Shown here: positions 9,299-17,784 of the stretch, in pieces
Position numbering within the stretch: position 1 is the first letter of the stretch
Layout: each line of letters starts with the position of its first letter
NCBI RefSeq assembly: GCF_003315205.1
Contig: NZ_QNRR01000015.1
Coordinates: forward strand, 1 to 64,000
Origin: Roseimicrobium gellanilyticum
Lineage (GTDB): Bacteria; Verrucomicrobiota; Verrucomicrobiia; Verrucomicrobiales; Verrucomicrobiaceae
Length of the DNA: 64,000 nucleotides
Reading direction: 5' to 3'
Position numbers and translations under genes: made by a program
Notes under the pieces: model-generated
Databases searched by the model: none
What the model saw: the letters and a program-made list of their open reading frames with translations, nothing else
What the model was told of the DNA's origin: nothing

Positions 9299-9572
9299 AT
9301 TTACGCCGAAGGCGTTGCACACTGTCCAGCCCAAGGTCAGGCCGCGAAGCGGGCGCCACCTTGGGTTAGCTGGCTAGCATTCGAACCCTGAATGGGTTCC
9401 ACAGAAAAGCGGCTGACCAAGATGACCTTTCCACATGGCGCGGCGCTTTTGTGGAACGCTTTCAGCGTTCGGCATCTTGATTTCATCTCCCAAGGTGGCG
9501 CTTGCTTCGCAAGCGCCACCTTGGGCTGTACGATGTACAACGCCTTCGGCGTAGAGACGGCTATGCCAAAAC
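9299..9572. repeat. Large imperfect inverted repeat (palindromic intergenic element)
   Basis: The left arm starts TTTACGCCGAAGGCGTTGCA and runs through CCAGCCCAAGGT. The right arm carries the mirror image, ACCTTGGGCTGT then CAACGCCTTCGGCGTA. Several sub-hairpins lie inside (GCGCTTGCTTCGCAAGCGC, 9498-9516). Related ends occur at 17790-17825, 18245-18275 and 56200-56275, so it is a dispersed family. The flanking stretch from 9006 to 9929 otherwise shows no gene. Confidence 0.75.
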
Positions 9573-9929
9573 TTAAATCGATCTAATGCGCAGGGGCGTC
9601 AGGTTCATCCTGCAAAGGACATGGAAACCGTGACGCACAGCATCTGGATCATGCGTGGGATACCTCCTTCGCGCCACCCGGCATCCCACCGCTACGGCCA
9701 TGCTGGCGAGGAAGGGCGAACTTTGTATGACCACTTTACCGCGAGATGATTTCCTCCATGCCGCCTGTTTCAATTTCCTGGGCGCCATCGCCTCCGCCTT
9801 TCCCATGGAGGACATGGACTGACAGGACTTGATACACCACATCATGCCACATCATCCGCAGAAGACGACAGCACACGCCTCCCCCGCCCCTTCTCCAAAC
9901 ACCTTGCACCTTTCAAATGGAATCCTGTC

Positions 9930-10676
9930 ATGAGCACGCGGCTGGGGAAATGGAAATGGGCGGTCGCACTCGCGGTGGTGCTCGCCGTGGCGGTGGTGCT
10001 GGCGCGGGACATCCCGGTGGTGGACTGGCTGGAGGAGATCGCACAGCCACTGCGGAATCTCGGCTGGCTGGGCGTGTTGATTTACATGGGCATCTATTTC
10101 GTCGTGGGCATGCTGTGCCTGCCCTGCCTGCCGCTCACGCTCACGAGCGGGTACATCTTTGGCCTGGCCGGTGGCTTTGTCGCCGTGCACACCGGGGCCA
10201 CGCTGGCCGCGGCGGGTGGTTTCCTGGTGGGGAGATTCGCCGGGCGCAGGCATGCGGCGGATGCGCTGCGCCGCAGCAAGCGCTTCCACTTTCTGGAGAA
10301 GGCGATCTCGAAGGAAGGGTGGAAGATTGTGGCACTGCTGCGCATGCACGCGGTGCCCTTTGGCCTGAGCAATCTGCTCTATGGGATGACTTCGCTGCAG
10401 TTCCGCCAGTACCTGCTCGCCACCACGCTGGCGATGATTCCCGGCCACATCATCTATGTGTATCTCGGCAAAGTGGGCGGCCGCTACCTGGAGAAGGCGG
10501 AGCTGGAGAACATGGGCCCCGCGGAGTGGACAGCCGCCGCCTTGAGCATCGGCAGCGCGCTCCTGCTGGCCGTGGTGATCACGCGCATGGTGAAGCGGTA
10601 TGGGAAGGTGAAGCCGATGGAGGAGCAGGAGCAGGAGCAGGCCGGCACGAGAGAGCACTCCGTGCCTCACTCGTGA
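9930..10676 (+). CDS. TVP38/TMEM64 (VTT-domain) family membrane protein
   Basis: 248 aa with about five hydrophobic segments. Hallmarks of the VTT/SNARE-associated Golgi domain are visible: CLPCLPLTLTSGYIFGLAGG near residue 65, then a glycine-rich helix (GATLAAAGGFLVGRFAGRR) and R-x-H-A-V-P-F-G-L-S-N-LLYG near 145. Homologues (YdjX/YdjZ, TMEM41/64, DedA superfamily) are inner-membrane proteins linked to lipid or envelope homeostasis. The C-terminus is a Glu/Gln-rich tail (EEQEQEQAGTREH). It overlaps the convergent 90-aa gene by 10 bp. Confidence 0.9.
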   Translation: MSTRLGKWKWAVALAVVLAVAVVLARDIPVVDWLEEIAQPLRNLGWLGVLIYMGIYFVVGMLCLPCLPLTLTSGYIFGLAGGFVAVHTGATLAAAGGFLVGRFAGRRHAADALRRSKRFHFLEKAISKEGWKIVALLRMHAVPFGLSNLLYGMTSLQFRQYLLATTLAMIPGHIIYVYLGKVGGRYLEKAELENMGPAEWTAAALSIGSALLLAVVITRMVKRYGKVKPMEEQEQEQAGTREHSVPHS

Positions 10677-10939
10677 TGGAAGTGCGCGGCACGTGCCTGG
10701 CACAGGGCGGACTCGGCAGCGGCACACACGGTGACTTCCAGCTCAGCCATGTTCCCGGGAATCTCGAAGGGCCAGGCTTTTGCGATCACGATGCAGCCTT
10801 CATGCTCCGTGTAGGTGGACTCATCGAGCCCACATTCGAGGATGAAGTCCCGGAACAGCACAAAGGTCTCGTGACTCATGGGAGGGTCTGTCCGCACCAC
10901 GAGATGCTTCCCATCGCGCTCAACCGAGATGACTTTCAT
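10667..10939 (-). CDS. Small hypothetical protein, 90 aa
   Basis: A soluble alpha/beta-looking protein (MKVISVERDGKHLVVRTDPP, then ETFVLFRDFILECGLDEST and ELEVTVCAAAESALCQA). No motif recognised. Coding character is good, and its 3' end overlaps the tail of the VTT gene by 10 bp. Confidence 0.6.
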   Translation of the reverse strand: MKVISVERDGKHLVVRTDPPMSHETFVLFRDFILECGLDESTYTEHEGCIVIAKAWPFEIPGNMAELEVTVCAAAESALCQARAAHFHHE

Positions 10940-11026
10940 GACGATGCGGCACCGCAGATGGTGGCGAGGCCGCGAGTAATGACGGGGGGTTGCTCCCCGT
11001 ATCGTAAGATATTCTTTAGCGGAGCG

Positions 11027-11263
11027 CTAGCTCTGGATGAGGTGAAATTTGGAGCCGCAGAGACCGGCATGCACGATCTGGTCCGTGGCGCTGAGGTGCT
11101 CCCAAGCGCCCGGCAGGAGATCCAGCATGTCCGGCGAATGGAGTTCCACCGCCTCCACCACCTCCTGAAGCGTGAAAGGGGGCGGGAGAAGCGCGCATAT
11201 TTCCAGAAGCCTGTCCGCGAAAGGGTCCTGCACCGGGACCGGAGTGGAGAGATTGGTCAGCAT
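11027..11263 (-). CDS. Small hypothetical protein, about 78 aa
   Basis: Starting at ATG 11263 (the frame is open from 11305). It is helical, with DRLLEICALLPPPFTLQEVV and ELHSPDMLDLLPGAWEHL. The helix-turn pattern resembles a small DNA- or protein-binding bundle, but nothing specific can be assigned. Confidence 0.5.
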   Translation of the reverse strand: MLTNLSTPVPVQDPFADRLLEICALLPPPFTLQEVVEAVELHSPDMLDLLPGAWEHLSATDQIVHAGLCGSKFHLIQS

Positions 11264-11415
11264 GGCGGGAGCTGGTGAATCATCCGGAAAAAAATTTCCA
11301 GACAATTAGTTTCTTCAGAAACGAATCACTAAGTACATGGTTGTCAAGCTCTCAGAATGCCCGACGGACCCGTCGTACTCCGAACAGCAAAGGGCACCCG
11401 CCTATTTAATTTGCA

Positions 11416-11877
11416 ATGCGTAATATTGTAGTCGAAACCACCTTGCTTTGTCCAGCCCCCTTTGCGTTCAGGGAACTGGCACAGTGGGAAGAGTGGCCGT
11501 TTCTGGTTCCTGGATTTTTTTCCGAAACACCCGAACAAACCAGTGACAAGACTTTGCATGTGAGCACGATAGTCACAGGGCGAAAGCGAACCTTCCATGC
11601 GAAACTGGTGTCTGTGGAGTGGGACAAAGGCGCGAGCTGGATTTCCGCCGATGGACTATTTGCTTCAGGGGAGGTCTTCACGGAGGCGCTCCCTCACGGC
11701 GGGACGCACTTCATCCTCATCCTCCACTACCAGCCACAGGGGCTCACGGAAATCTGCCACGACTTGCTGGGGCTGGTGCATCGCCGGATGAGGGACAGCG
11801 TGGTCCGGCTCAAGGGGCAGCTGGACCATCAGTGGAGCATGATGATGGCGGCGCCGGGCGGTCACGCCACGGCCTGA
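11416..11877 (+). CDS. SRPBCC-fold protein, paralogue 1 (153 aa)
   Basis: Opens MRNIVVETTLLCPAPFAFRE and continues WPFLVPGFFSETPEQ, the layout of START/polyketide-cyclase-like (SRPBCC) proteins: beta1, then a helix pair, then a curved sheet and a long C-terminal helix (DLLGLVHRRMRDSVVRLKGQ). It aligns with the 145-aa protein at 13655-14092 (shared EWP.F.P...SETPE..., ...TG....F.A.L...). SRPBCC proteins bind hydrophobic ligands; the ligand is unknown. It has no signal peptide. Confidence 0.75.
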   Translation: MRNIVVETTLLCPAPFAFRELAQWEEWPFLVPGFFSETPEQTSDKTLHVSTIVTGRKRTFHAKLVSVEWDKGASWISADGLFASGEVFTEALPHGGTHFILILHYQPQGLTEICHDLLGLVHRRMRDSVVRLKGQLDHQWSMMMAAPGGHATA

Positions 11878-11923
11878 AGCGGTCCCCAGCGCATCAGGGT
11901 AATCCGCGCAGTCAGCCTGCACA

Positions 11924-12127
11924 TCAGTCGCCCTGGGCTTCCGAGCTGAAGAAGCTGGTCATCTCGGGGAGACGATCCACCTCCGCGATTTCCTCGACGA
12001 GGTCACCGGAATAGTGGGCGAAGATTTCCTCATCCCGGTAGAGCAGCAGATTCTCCCCCTGCTCATACCTGTCTGCCTCAATAAAAACCGGACCCGCCAC
12101 TTTCAGGACCACTCGAAAGAATCTCAT
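11924..12127 (-). CDS. Small 'Y/F-R-V-x-L...ADR' family protein, copy 1 (67 aa)
   Basis: One of three paralogues (also 12385-12588 and 13154-13369). Shared pattern: M-(K/R)-x-(Y/F)-R-V-x-L, then F/V-I-E/K-A-D/T-R, a variable turn, I/L-x-F/L-x-(R/K)-(D/N), Y-x-x-x-(L/V)-V-(E/K)-(E/K)-I/V. Predicted as a small beta-rich fold with a C-terminal helix. Start chosen at the second ATG to match its relatives. Function unknown. Confidence 0.72.
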   Translation of the reverse strand: MRFFRVVLKVAGPVFIEADRYEQGENLLLYRDEEIFAHYSGDLVEEIAEVDRLPEMTSFFSSEAQGD

Positions 12128-12384
12128 CAAGGCATGGAGTTTACACCCATTGCAATTCCAGGCAACGCTCTTCCTATGTCATCTCTGCGCGAGCATCCAT
12201 CGAAAAGCCGAGCTGAATCCGTTGTACGCCCCGCGCTGCACCGCCCCTTTGCAATTCCGGCAAATCTGCCCACCCTGAACCCACGTTTATGTTATCTAAA
12301 GATTTCTAGGTATTGTGTCGATAAGGCCTGCCCGAAGCGAGTTGCAACTTGCACGTTGCGCCCTGTCATCTCATGATATGGACC

Positions 12385-12588
12385 ATGAAGGTCTACCGGG
12401 TACTCCTCTGCAGCATGGGCGCCACCCACGTGGAGGCGACCCGTTTTGAGAGAGACACCATCGTGCGGTTTTTCCGTGGCGATGTGGTGATTGCAGAGTA
12501 TCCCGCCTCTCTGGTGAAGGAGGTGGCTGAGACCGACCTGCCACCCTCAGGCGGCTGGCTCGTGGCCTCTGCGAGCTCAGACGACTGA
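12385..12588 (+). CDS. Small 'Y/F-R-V-x-L...ADR' family protein, copy 2 (67 aa)
   Basis: Paralogue of 11924-12127 and 13154-13369, on the opposite strand. From ATG 12385 it reads MKVYRVLLCSMGATHVEATR, then IVRFFRGDVVIAEYPASLV. Two upstream in-frame starts exist, but family alignment favours this one. Function unknown. Confidence 0.72.
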   Translation: MKVYRVLLCSMGATHVEATRFERDTIVRFFRGDVVIAEYPASLVKEVAETDLPPSGGWLVASASSDD

Positions 12589-12747
12589 GGCACAGGCCCT
12601 TCCCACTCCCGGCGACAGGGAAGCCGGGCACGAGCGTGAACTTCCGACACCCGTGGTGAATGGCTCGCAATTGCATCCACATCGACCAAAAATGTTATTG
12701 CCAATAACGATGCATATCGGTAGAAAAGCGCAAAGCGGAGTTTTGCC

Positions 12748-12951
12748 ATGGACACCCCTGCAAAAAAAGCCGTGGACCTGCCACACGACGCCTGGCGCGT
12801 GCAGTTCCTGAAGCAGTTGCTGAGCGTGCATCGTCACACTCCCCAGCCCCACGGTGAAGCGTGGCAGATGCAGGAGGCGGCCTACCTTCAGCAGCTCGCC
12901 CTGGCGGAGGCGCGACTCATCCGCACCCCGGCCCGTGATGTGCCACGGTAG
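12748..12951 (+). CDS. Small 'DxAxWRVRF' family protein, copy 2 (67 aa)
   Basis: Has LPHDAWRVQFLKQLLSVHRH followed by EAWQMQEAAYLQQLALAEAR, the two conserved halves of the family described at 8805-9005. The ATG is preceded by GGAG at a plausible distance. It lies among members of the other small family, suggesting both expand in the same neighbourhood. Confidence 0.75.
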   Translation: MDTPAKKAVDLPHDAWRVQFLKQLLSVHRHTPQPHGEAWQMQEAAYLQQLALAEARLIRTPARDVPR

Positions 12952-13153
12952 CGTGTGCCTGCCGGGTGAGCGATCCGGCTCGCAGGCCTGACGGATTCTC
13001 CGGCCGCTCGTGCACCGGGGCATGTCCATTCCCATCCCCTCCTGATGCTTCATGATGCGCCTGGGAAGGGAACGCGGGCACGCATGCAAAACGCCGTCCC
13101 CCTGCCTGCGCGCGGGCATCCGCCATGCCATGGTGCAGGAGGAGCGGCGCCGT

Positions 13154-13369
13154 TCACCTCATGTCGGGAGGGATGCCGGGGCTGAGGTACTCCGGCTGTC
13201 GAGGCAGGCCGCTCGTGCAATCTTCAATTTTCTCCACGGAGGCGGCGTAGTATTTGGCGACTTCCGTCCCATTTTTGAGGAACTCGATGGTGTTCCCCGC
13301 CTTGAGCCAGCGATCCGCCTTGATGAAGGATTGTACTCCGATGGTCAACGTCACTCTGTATGTCTTCAT
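13154..13369 (-). CDS. Small 'Y/F-R-V-x-L...ADR' family protein, copy 3 (71 aa)
   Basis: MKTYRVTLTIGVQSFIKADR, then NTIEFLKNGTEVAKYYAASV: the best-looking member of the family and the reference for start choice in the others. Convergent or divergent placement among neighbours argues against a simple operon. Confidence 0.75.
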   Translation of the reverse strand: MKTYRVTLTIGVQSFIKADRWLKAGNTIEFLKNGTEVAKYYAASVEKIEDCTSGLPRQPEYLSPGIPPDMR

Positions 13370-13654
13370 CCCCTTGCCACAAGTCCACTACGATTGATGT
13401 GCTGCTCTATTGCCCTGATTTGCAAAAGAAAGCAATTCCCTGATGCTCATATCAGGGTATACCCCTACGGGAAAAGTGACATTTTTTTCTCAAAGAGGTC
13501 ACCGGCTGGCTCTTTTTCCACGCTCGCGTCGATTTCCCCTCACCTGCTGCCGCGTCCCCTAATCCCGGGAACGACTTTACTTTAGTTCAGATTCAGGTCG
13601 ATTCCTGATGGCAAAACCAAGGACTTCGGTCAGTATGCCCGCCCGGATTTTTTC

Positions 13655-14092
13655 ATGGAAAGCATTGTCATTGAGGTTCTGGTCTACTCTTCCCCCACCC
13701 TGATCTTCACGACCTTGGAGAAGTTTGGTGAGTGGCCACTCTTCGCGCCTGAGACCGTTTCTGAAACGCCGGAGCGCGTGCAAGGAAACCGCCTGAAACT
13801 GAAAACCCGCATCACCGGCAGCGAGCGCTGCTTCGAGGCGACCCTGCTACAGCGCACGGAAAAAAGCCTGAGCTGGGCCACGGAGGAAGGCACGCCCACC
13901 TCCGGCTCGGTGGTGGTGGAGACGCTGGCCGCCGGAAACCTGCGCGTGACATTCACCTTTCAGTACACGCGGGAGGGCATCGTGGAGAGTTTCTACGCGT
14001 CCACAGGGCTGGTGCAGCGAAGGCTGGAGATGGACCTGGAGCGATTCAAGCACGCGGTGGAGCGTGAGCACGAGCAGCGCGGTCTGTCGTGA
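13655..14092 (+). CDS. SRPBCC-fold protein, paralogue 2 (145 aa)
   Basis: MESIVIEVLVYSSPTLIFTT, then EWPLFAPETVSETPERVQGN, closely parallel to the protein at 11416-11877. The same length, strand and C-terminal amphipathic helix (STGLVQRRLEMDLERFKHAV) point to a duplicated gene. Likely a cytoplasmic ligand-binding fold of unknown ligand. Confidence 0.75.
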   Translation: MESIVIEVLVYSSPTLIFTTLEKFGEWPLFAPETVSETPERVQGNRLKLKTRITGSERCFEATLLQRTEKSLSWATEEGTPTSGSVVVETLAAGNLRVTFTFQYTREGIVESFYASTGLVQRRLEMDLERFKHAVEREHEQRGLS

Positions 14093-14159
14093 CTGGTGGT
14101 GGTTTGTGGATCCAGTCGCGGAGCGCCCAAGCTTCAGAATGGCTACGGTGTGAATCAAA

Positions 14160-14655
14160 GCTCCAGAGTCCGCAGCCCTGCTGCAGCGATGGCGACACTC
14201 GCTCGCGGGATGGCGCTTCCAGTAGAGCTTGGCGACTGCGTCGCGGTGCGGCGTGCAGCAGGCTGCACTTGAGGAAAGCGGCAGCAGGGCTTCCGCAGTC
14301 CAGGGCCTGCGGCACAGCTTCCACATCGCGACGCTGACGTTCAGGCGCACTACGGACCCAGATCAAAAGAGCAGCGCTGCGCCAGAGAATGACGGCACTA
14401 CACACGAATGATCCGGACGCTGTGACGCGCAGCGTCCCTGGACTGCGCGCAGCCCTGCTGCCGCTTTCCAGAGTCTGCAGCCCTGCTGCAGCGATGGCGA
14501 CACTCGCTCGCGGAATGGCGCTTCCAGTAGAGCTTGGCGACTGCGTCGCGGTGCGGCGTGCAGCAGGCTGCACTTGAGGAAAGCGGCAGCAGGGCTTCCG
14601 CAGTCCAGGGCCTGCGGCACAGCTTCCACATCGCGACGCTGACGTTCAGGCGCAT
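14160..14655 (+). repeat. Two 190-bp direct repeats, 306 bp apart
   Basis: 14160-14349 and 14466-14655 match over about 190 bp with very few differences. Each contains an internal inverted pair (GCCCTGCTGC near the left edge, GCAGCAGGGC near the right). Related sequence recurs at about 56350-56640. Open frames across it are repeat-driven and not called. The remainder of 14093-15042 shows no gene. Confidence 0.85.
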
Positions 14656-14757
14656 GGGAGGCCGACTTGCGAAACATTCCCCCGTGCCATTTTGGTGTGA
14701 GAGGGTGCATCATCACTGCAGACGCCGACCGGAGGCCGGCGCTCCCAGGGCTCGGGG

Positions 14758-14830
14758 GTGGAACGTCAGGCCCAGCCGGATGGCCATGCTGGATGCGGGT
14801 GGACGAAGGCCCTTCGGGCCATCCGGATCA
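14758..14830 (+). repeat. Dispersed repeat B, copy 1
   Basis: Core pattern: GGAACGTCAG, about 25 variable bases, then GTGGACGAAGG, CC and a CTATCC-like end. Seven copies lie in this window, all in the same orientation (14758, 18596, 40899, 42770, 49578, 51802, 56834). Confidence 0.75.
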
Positions 14831-15042
14831 TCGCTCCAGAGCAAAGCAGAGGCGGCGGGAGGTATCCTTGTCCGTGGATGTCATCCACCCTATGAACCAT
14901 ATGAGTGAGCCCATGACTCCCCCATCTATGAGATTCCATGATGCATCTGGGTATGCTGTCTCACACCAGTCATCACCCATCTTCATAGGCAGATGACTCT
15001 CCCGTCCCTCTCCTCTCCTCTCTGCAAAGGTGCCTGCACTCC

Positions 15043-15309
15043 TCACATGACCCGCCGCTCGGCCCAGTCGGGCGAGGGGCTGTCGAGGGTGTTGCGCTCG
15101 AGGGGCCGGTGGATGGAGGCGGCGGCTTCGAGGTCTGAGAGGGCGGTCTCGGCACGGGCGAGGTGGTCGCGGTAGCTGGCGTCTTCGCTGGCCCAGTGTT
15201 CATCGCGTGTCTCCGGATAGGGATGGCCGCGATGCTCCTCCACCAGATGACGGAAGAAGCGTACCCGCCACCTCGCGTGGGCGAGATCCTCGGGTGGTTC
15301 GACGGGCAT
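15043..15309 (-). CDS. 'DxAxWRVRF' family protein, copy 3 (about 88 aa)
   Basis: LAHARWRVRFFRHLVEEHRG followed by EHWASEDASYRDHLARAETA: the longest of the three paralogues, with an extra C-terminal tail. The frame is open to 15345; ATG 15309 (MPVEPPEDL) or the first ATG are both possible. Function unknown. Confidence 0.72.
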   Translation of the reverse strand: MPVEPPEDLAHARWRVRFFRHLVEEHRGHPYPETRDEHWASEDASYRDHLARAETALSDLEAAASIHRPLERNTLDSPSPDWAERRVM

Positions 15310-15481
15310 TTCGTAGAGTGGTTTCACGACATTCAATCTTCGCATGTCACGCCTTGTGTGGACCTAGCGTTGCAAGATGAATGGACCCTCTTCATGGGTG
15401 ATGCAGCGTACGGGAGGGGTGGCTATGCGGGATCATTTATTCTGGTTTACGCCCATGCGGGATTGGGACTACACTCCCGAC

Positions 15482-16741
15482 ATGAAGATCCCCTGGTGCC
15501 CTGTCTGCCTATTGAGGTCGTTCATTCTCACCAGCTCGATAGCCCTGTCATGGTTCCCGCTGGTAACCCAAGCCGCAGACGAAGCAAATGCCGCAGGCGC
15601 CATACCTGGTGAGGCAACACCCGCCGCACCATTACCACTTGCGAGTAGCGATGTGAAATCTGCCGGGGAACGCGAGCGCGTGGCAGCCCTGGAGGCGCGC
15701 GTGGAGAAGCTGGAGCAGGAGGTGCTCCGGCTGCGCACCGCAGTGCAGTCCGCCGCATCCACCCTGGCAGCAGCCGCAGGCAGTGATGAGAAGAAGAAAA
15801 TCCCGCCGCCACCGGTAGTGCTCGACGAAAACGCAGGAGTGAAATCATCGGGCAGTACGCCATCGCTCATGACCGAGTTTGATCGTGAGCAGTTCCTCTC
15901 CCTGTCTGATGAGGGGCGCGCAAACTACCTGAATGAACTGCGCATGCGCAGTGAAGAGCTCCGCACGATGACTGCCGAGGGGCGTGCGAAGGTGTACAAG
16001 GAAATTCTGAACCGGGTGGTGGCCAGCGATCCCGGGAGGAAGCCCGACAACAGCAGCAGCAACACCCGTGGCAACGATGGCAACAGCAAGGCTGCAAGCA
16101 CCACACCAAAATCTGCGGGCACCCCTTCGGCCAGTGAGAGCCGCAATTTCTTCAACTCTCTGTCGGATGAGTCTCGAAGGGAGTTCCTGGAAGAGATGCG
16201 CTCAATTGGTGAGAGGCTTTACGACGCATCCCAGGAAGAGCGCGCGAAGGCAGTGGCGGACTTGATGGATCGCCTGCGGGCCAAGGAGGCCGCGAGGAAG
16301 CAAGGTGGCGCGCCGCAGGGCAATGACAATGGCAACAGCAGCAGCGCTACCAGCCTGAATCCGGGAGGTGGCCGGGAAATCAAGATCTCCGGCAGCGCTC
16401 CCGCTCCCATGCCAGAGGTACCGAAGACGCAGCAACCACCGCTGCCGCAGCCCGAATCCTCCCCACGGCCGAAATCCGCCGGCCCCAGCGAAGACACCCG
16501 CGCCCGCTTCAATGCCCTGACCGAAAAGCAACGCGAGATCTTCTTCCGCGACATGAGGGAGTCGCGCGAACAGATGCGGTATGCTTCCCCAGAGGAGCGC
16601 CAGGTGATGATGGAGCAGTTGATCAAGAAGGCTGAGCAGGAAGGAAAAAAAGCCGAGGACGCTCCCGCAACATCACCCGCAAAGCCTGAGCCCACATCTC
16701 CAGCAACTGCGGAGGGAGAGAAGGCGGAGAAGAAGAAGTGA
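15482..16741 (+). CDS. Exported protein with coiled coil and three internal repeats, about 419 aa
   Basis: Start at ATG 15482, where a signal sequence begins (CLLRSFILTSSIALSWFPLV, then TQAAD). A short coiled coil follows (ERVAALEARVEKLEQEVLRL, about residues 60-80). Then a unit of about 50 residues occurs three times, separated by Ser/Pro/Asn/Lys-rich linkers: FLSLSDEGRANYLNELRMRS, FNSLSDESRREFLEEMRSIG and FNALTEKQREIFFRDMRESR, each followed by (A/S)xEER/GRAK...L. Probably periplasmic or surface-linked helical modules. The earlier open frame (from 15377) does not look coding. Confidence 0.8.
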   Translation: MKIPWCPVCLLRSFILTSSIALSWFPLVTQAADEANAAGAIPGEATPAAPLPLASSDVKSAGERERVAALEARVEKLEQEVLRLRTAVQSAASTLAAAAGSDEKKKIPPPPVVLDENAGVKSSGSTPSLMTEFDREQFLSLSDEGRANYLNELRMRSEELRTMTAEGRAKVYKEILNRVVASDPGRKPDNSSSNTRGNDGNSKAASTTPKSAGTPSASESRNFFNSLSDESRREFLEEMRSIGERLYDASQEERAKAVADLMDRLRAKEAARKQGGAPQGNDNGNSSSATSLNPGGGREIKISGSAPAPMPEVPKTQQPPLPQPESSPRPKSAGPSEDTRARFNALTEKQREIFFRDMRESREQMRYASPEERQVMMEQLIKKAEQEGKKAEDAPATSPAKPEPTSPATAEGEKAEKKK

Positions 16742-17320
16742 CGAGGTGCGCTCTGATGCAGCAGATTTGGAGTGCTGGAGCTTGCTCTGCGTGAAGCTGC
16801 CCACGATGCAGAATACGCTGGGAGACAGTCGCCTCAGATCTGATATCAAAGGAAGATGAACCCGAGTCTTTATGTGAAGACGTCGGTTAGCCTGGAGCTT
16901 CATGCGACGAGGGTATCCATGGATACACGCACATGGCACAGGCCCAAGGATCGGGAACGCCTCGTTCCCGTGGGTGAAAGGTTTTATGGCGTGTATTCGC
17001 CAAAGCACGCTTTTGAAACCCAGAGGGTGCTCGACATGCAACATCACCAAGCATGGCGACCGCTGACGGGAACGAGGCGTTCCCGCTCCTTGGGCCTGCC
17101 GCAACACGCTGGGTGAGTTCGCCTCGTTTTAAAGACCTGTTTTCAATTCTTCGTGGAATGACTTCACGGCAGCAAGGCTGCTGACAGTCCTGTCCCACGC
17201 GGAGGCGAAACAAGCGTTCATGCATGGGACACTTCCATCCTGCGGGTATCCACACGCCACGCGCCGCCATTTCACGGAAGTGCTGCGATTCCTTTATGAA
17301 AACAATCCCCCCAAACTTCC
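16742..17320. other. Gene-free stretch with short palindromes
   Basis: Contains the palindromes GGGAACGCCTCGTTCCC (about 16947-16964) and GGGAACGAGGCGTTCCC (about 17068-17084), which are inversions of one another. Open frames on both strands here are low-quality and not called. Confidence 0.5.
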
Positions 17321-17623
17321 ATGAAGTCTCTGTCCTCTCTCTTTTCGGGCGCTTTGCACAGGCGCCATCCGTCGAGATATGATCACCGCTATGATCGCAT
17401 GGGCTATCTGATTGCCGGCGGAGCGGGCATCTTGCAGGCCTTCCGTGCACGTGGATATCACAAGCTGGTGTCACTGGCGCTGGCGGGGTCGATGCTCTAC
17501 AAGGGCCTCAGTGGTCGCGGGCATGCGAAGAGTCATGGGCACGGGCACGGCCATGTGCACGGACTCATCCCGGTGCGGACGCATGGGCATGGGCTCGGAG
17601 GCCTGCTCTCCCGCCGGAAATAG
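17321..17623 (+). CDS. Small His/Gly-rich protein, 100 aa
   Basis: MKSLSSLFSGALHRRHPSRY, a central hydrophobic stretch (MGYLIAGGAGILQAF; LVSLALAGSMLYKG), then a His-Gly tail (HGHGHGHVHG and THGHGLGG). The tail could bind metal ions (inference from composition). The membrane stretch suggests a peripheral or single-pass protein. No family recognised. Confidence 0.6.
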   Translation: MKSLSSLFSGALHRRHPSRYDHRYDRMGYLIAGGAGILQAFRARGYHKLVSLALAGSMLYKGLSGRGHAKSHGHGHGHVHGLIPVRTHGHGLGGLLSRRK

Positions 17624-17784
17624 CGTGTGGCGTGCGGTGGGTGCAGGCAGCGTCGCTGGTTGTGATAGCAGCTTCGACTGTGAAAAGAAGCGCCTGGAAG
17701 TACACAAGTGTGAGTACATCTCTGCCCCACGGATGTTTCAGTCGCGGAGCGACGACCGTGTCTTGGATCGATTCAAGTTGAACT

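Noticed and set aside
9917-11278. 453-codon plus-strand frame overlapping the VTT gene
   Set aside because: It is out of frame with the clear TVP38/TMEM64 protein and is Gly/Arg/His-rich, as expected of shadow frames in GC-rich DNA.
16887-17474. 195-codon minus-strand frame in a repeat-containing gap
   Set aside because: No recognisable motif; it crosses palindromes and overlaps the start of the His-rich gene.
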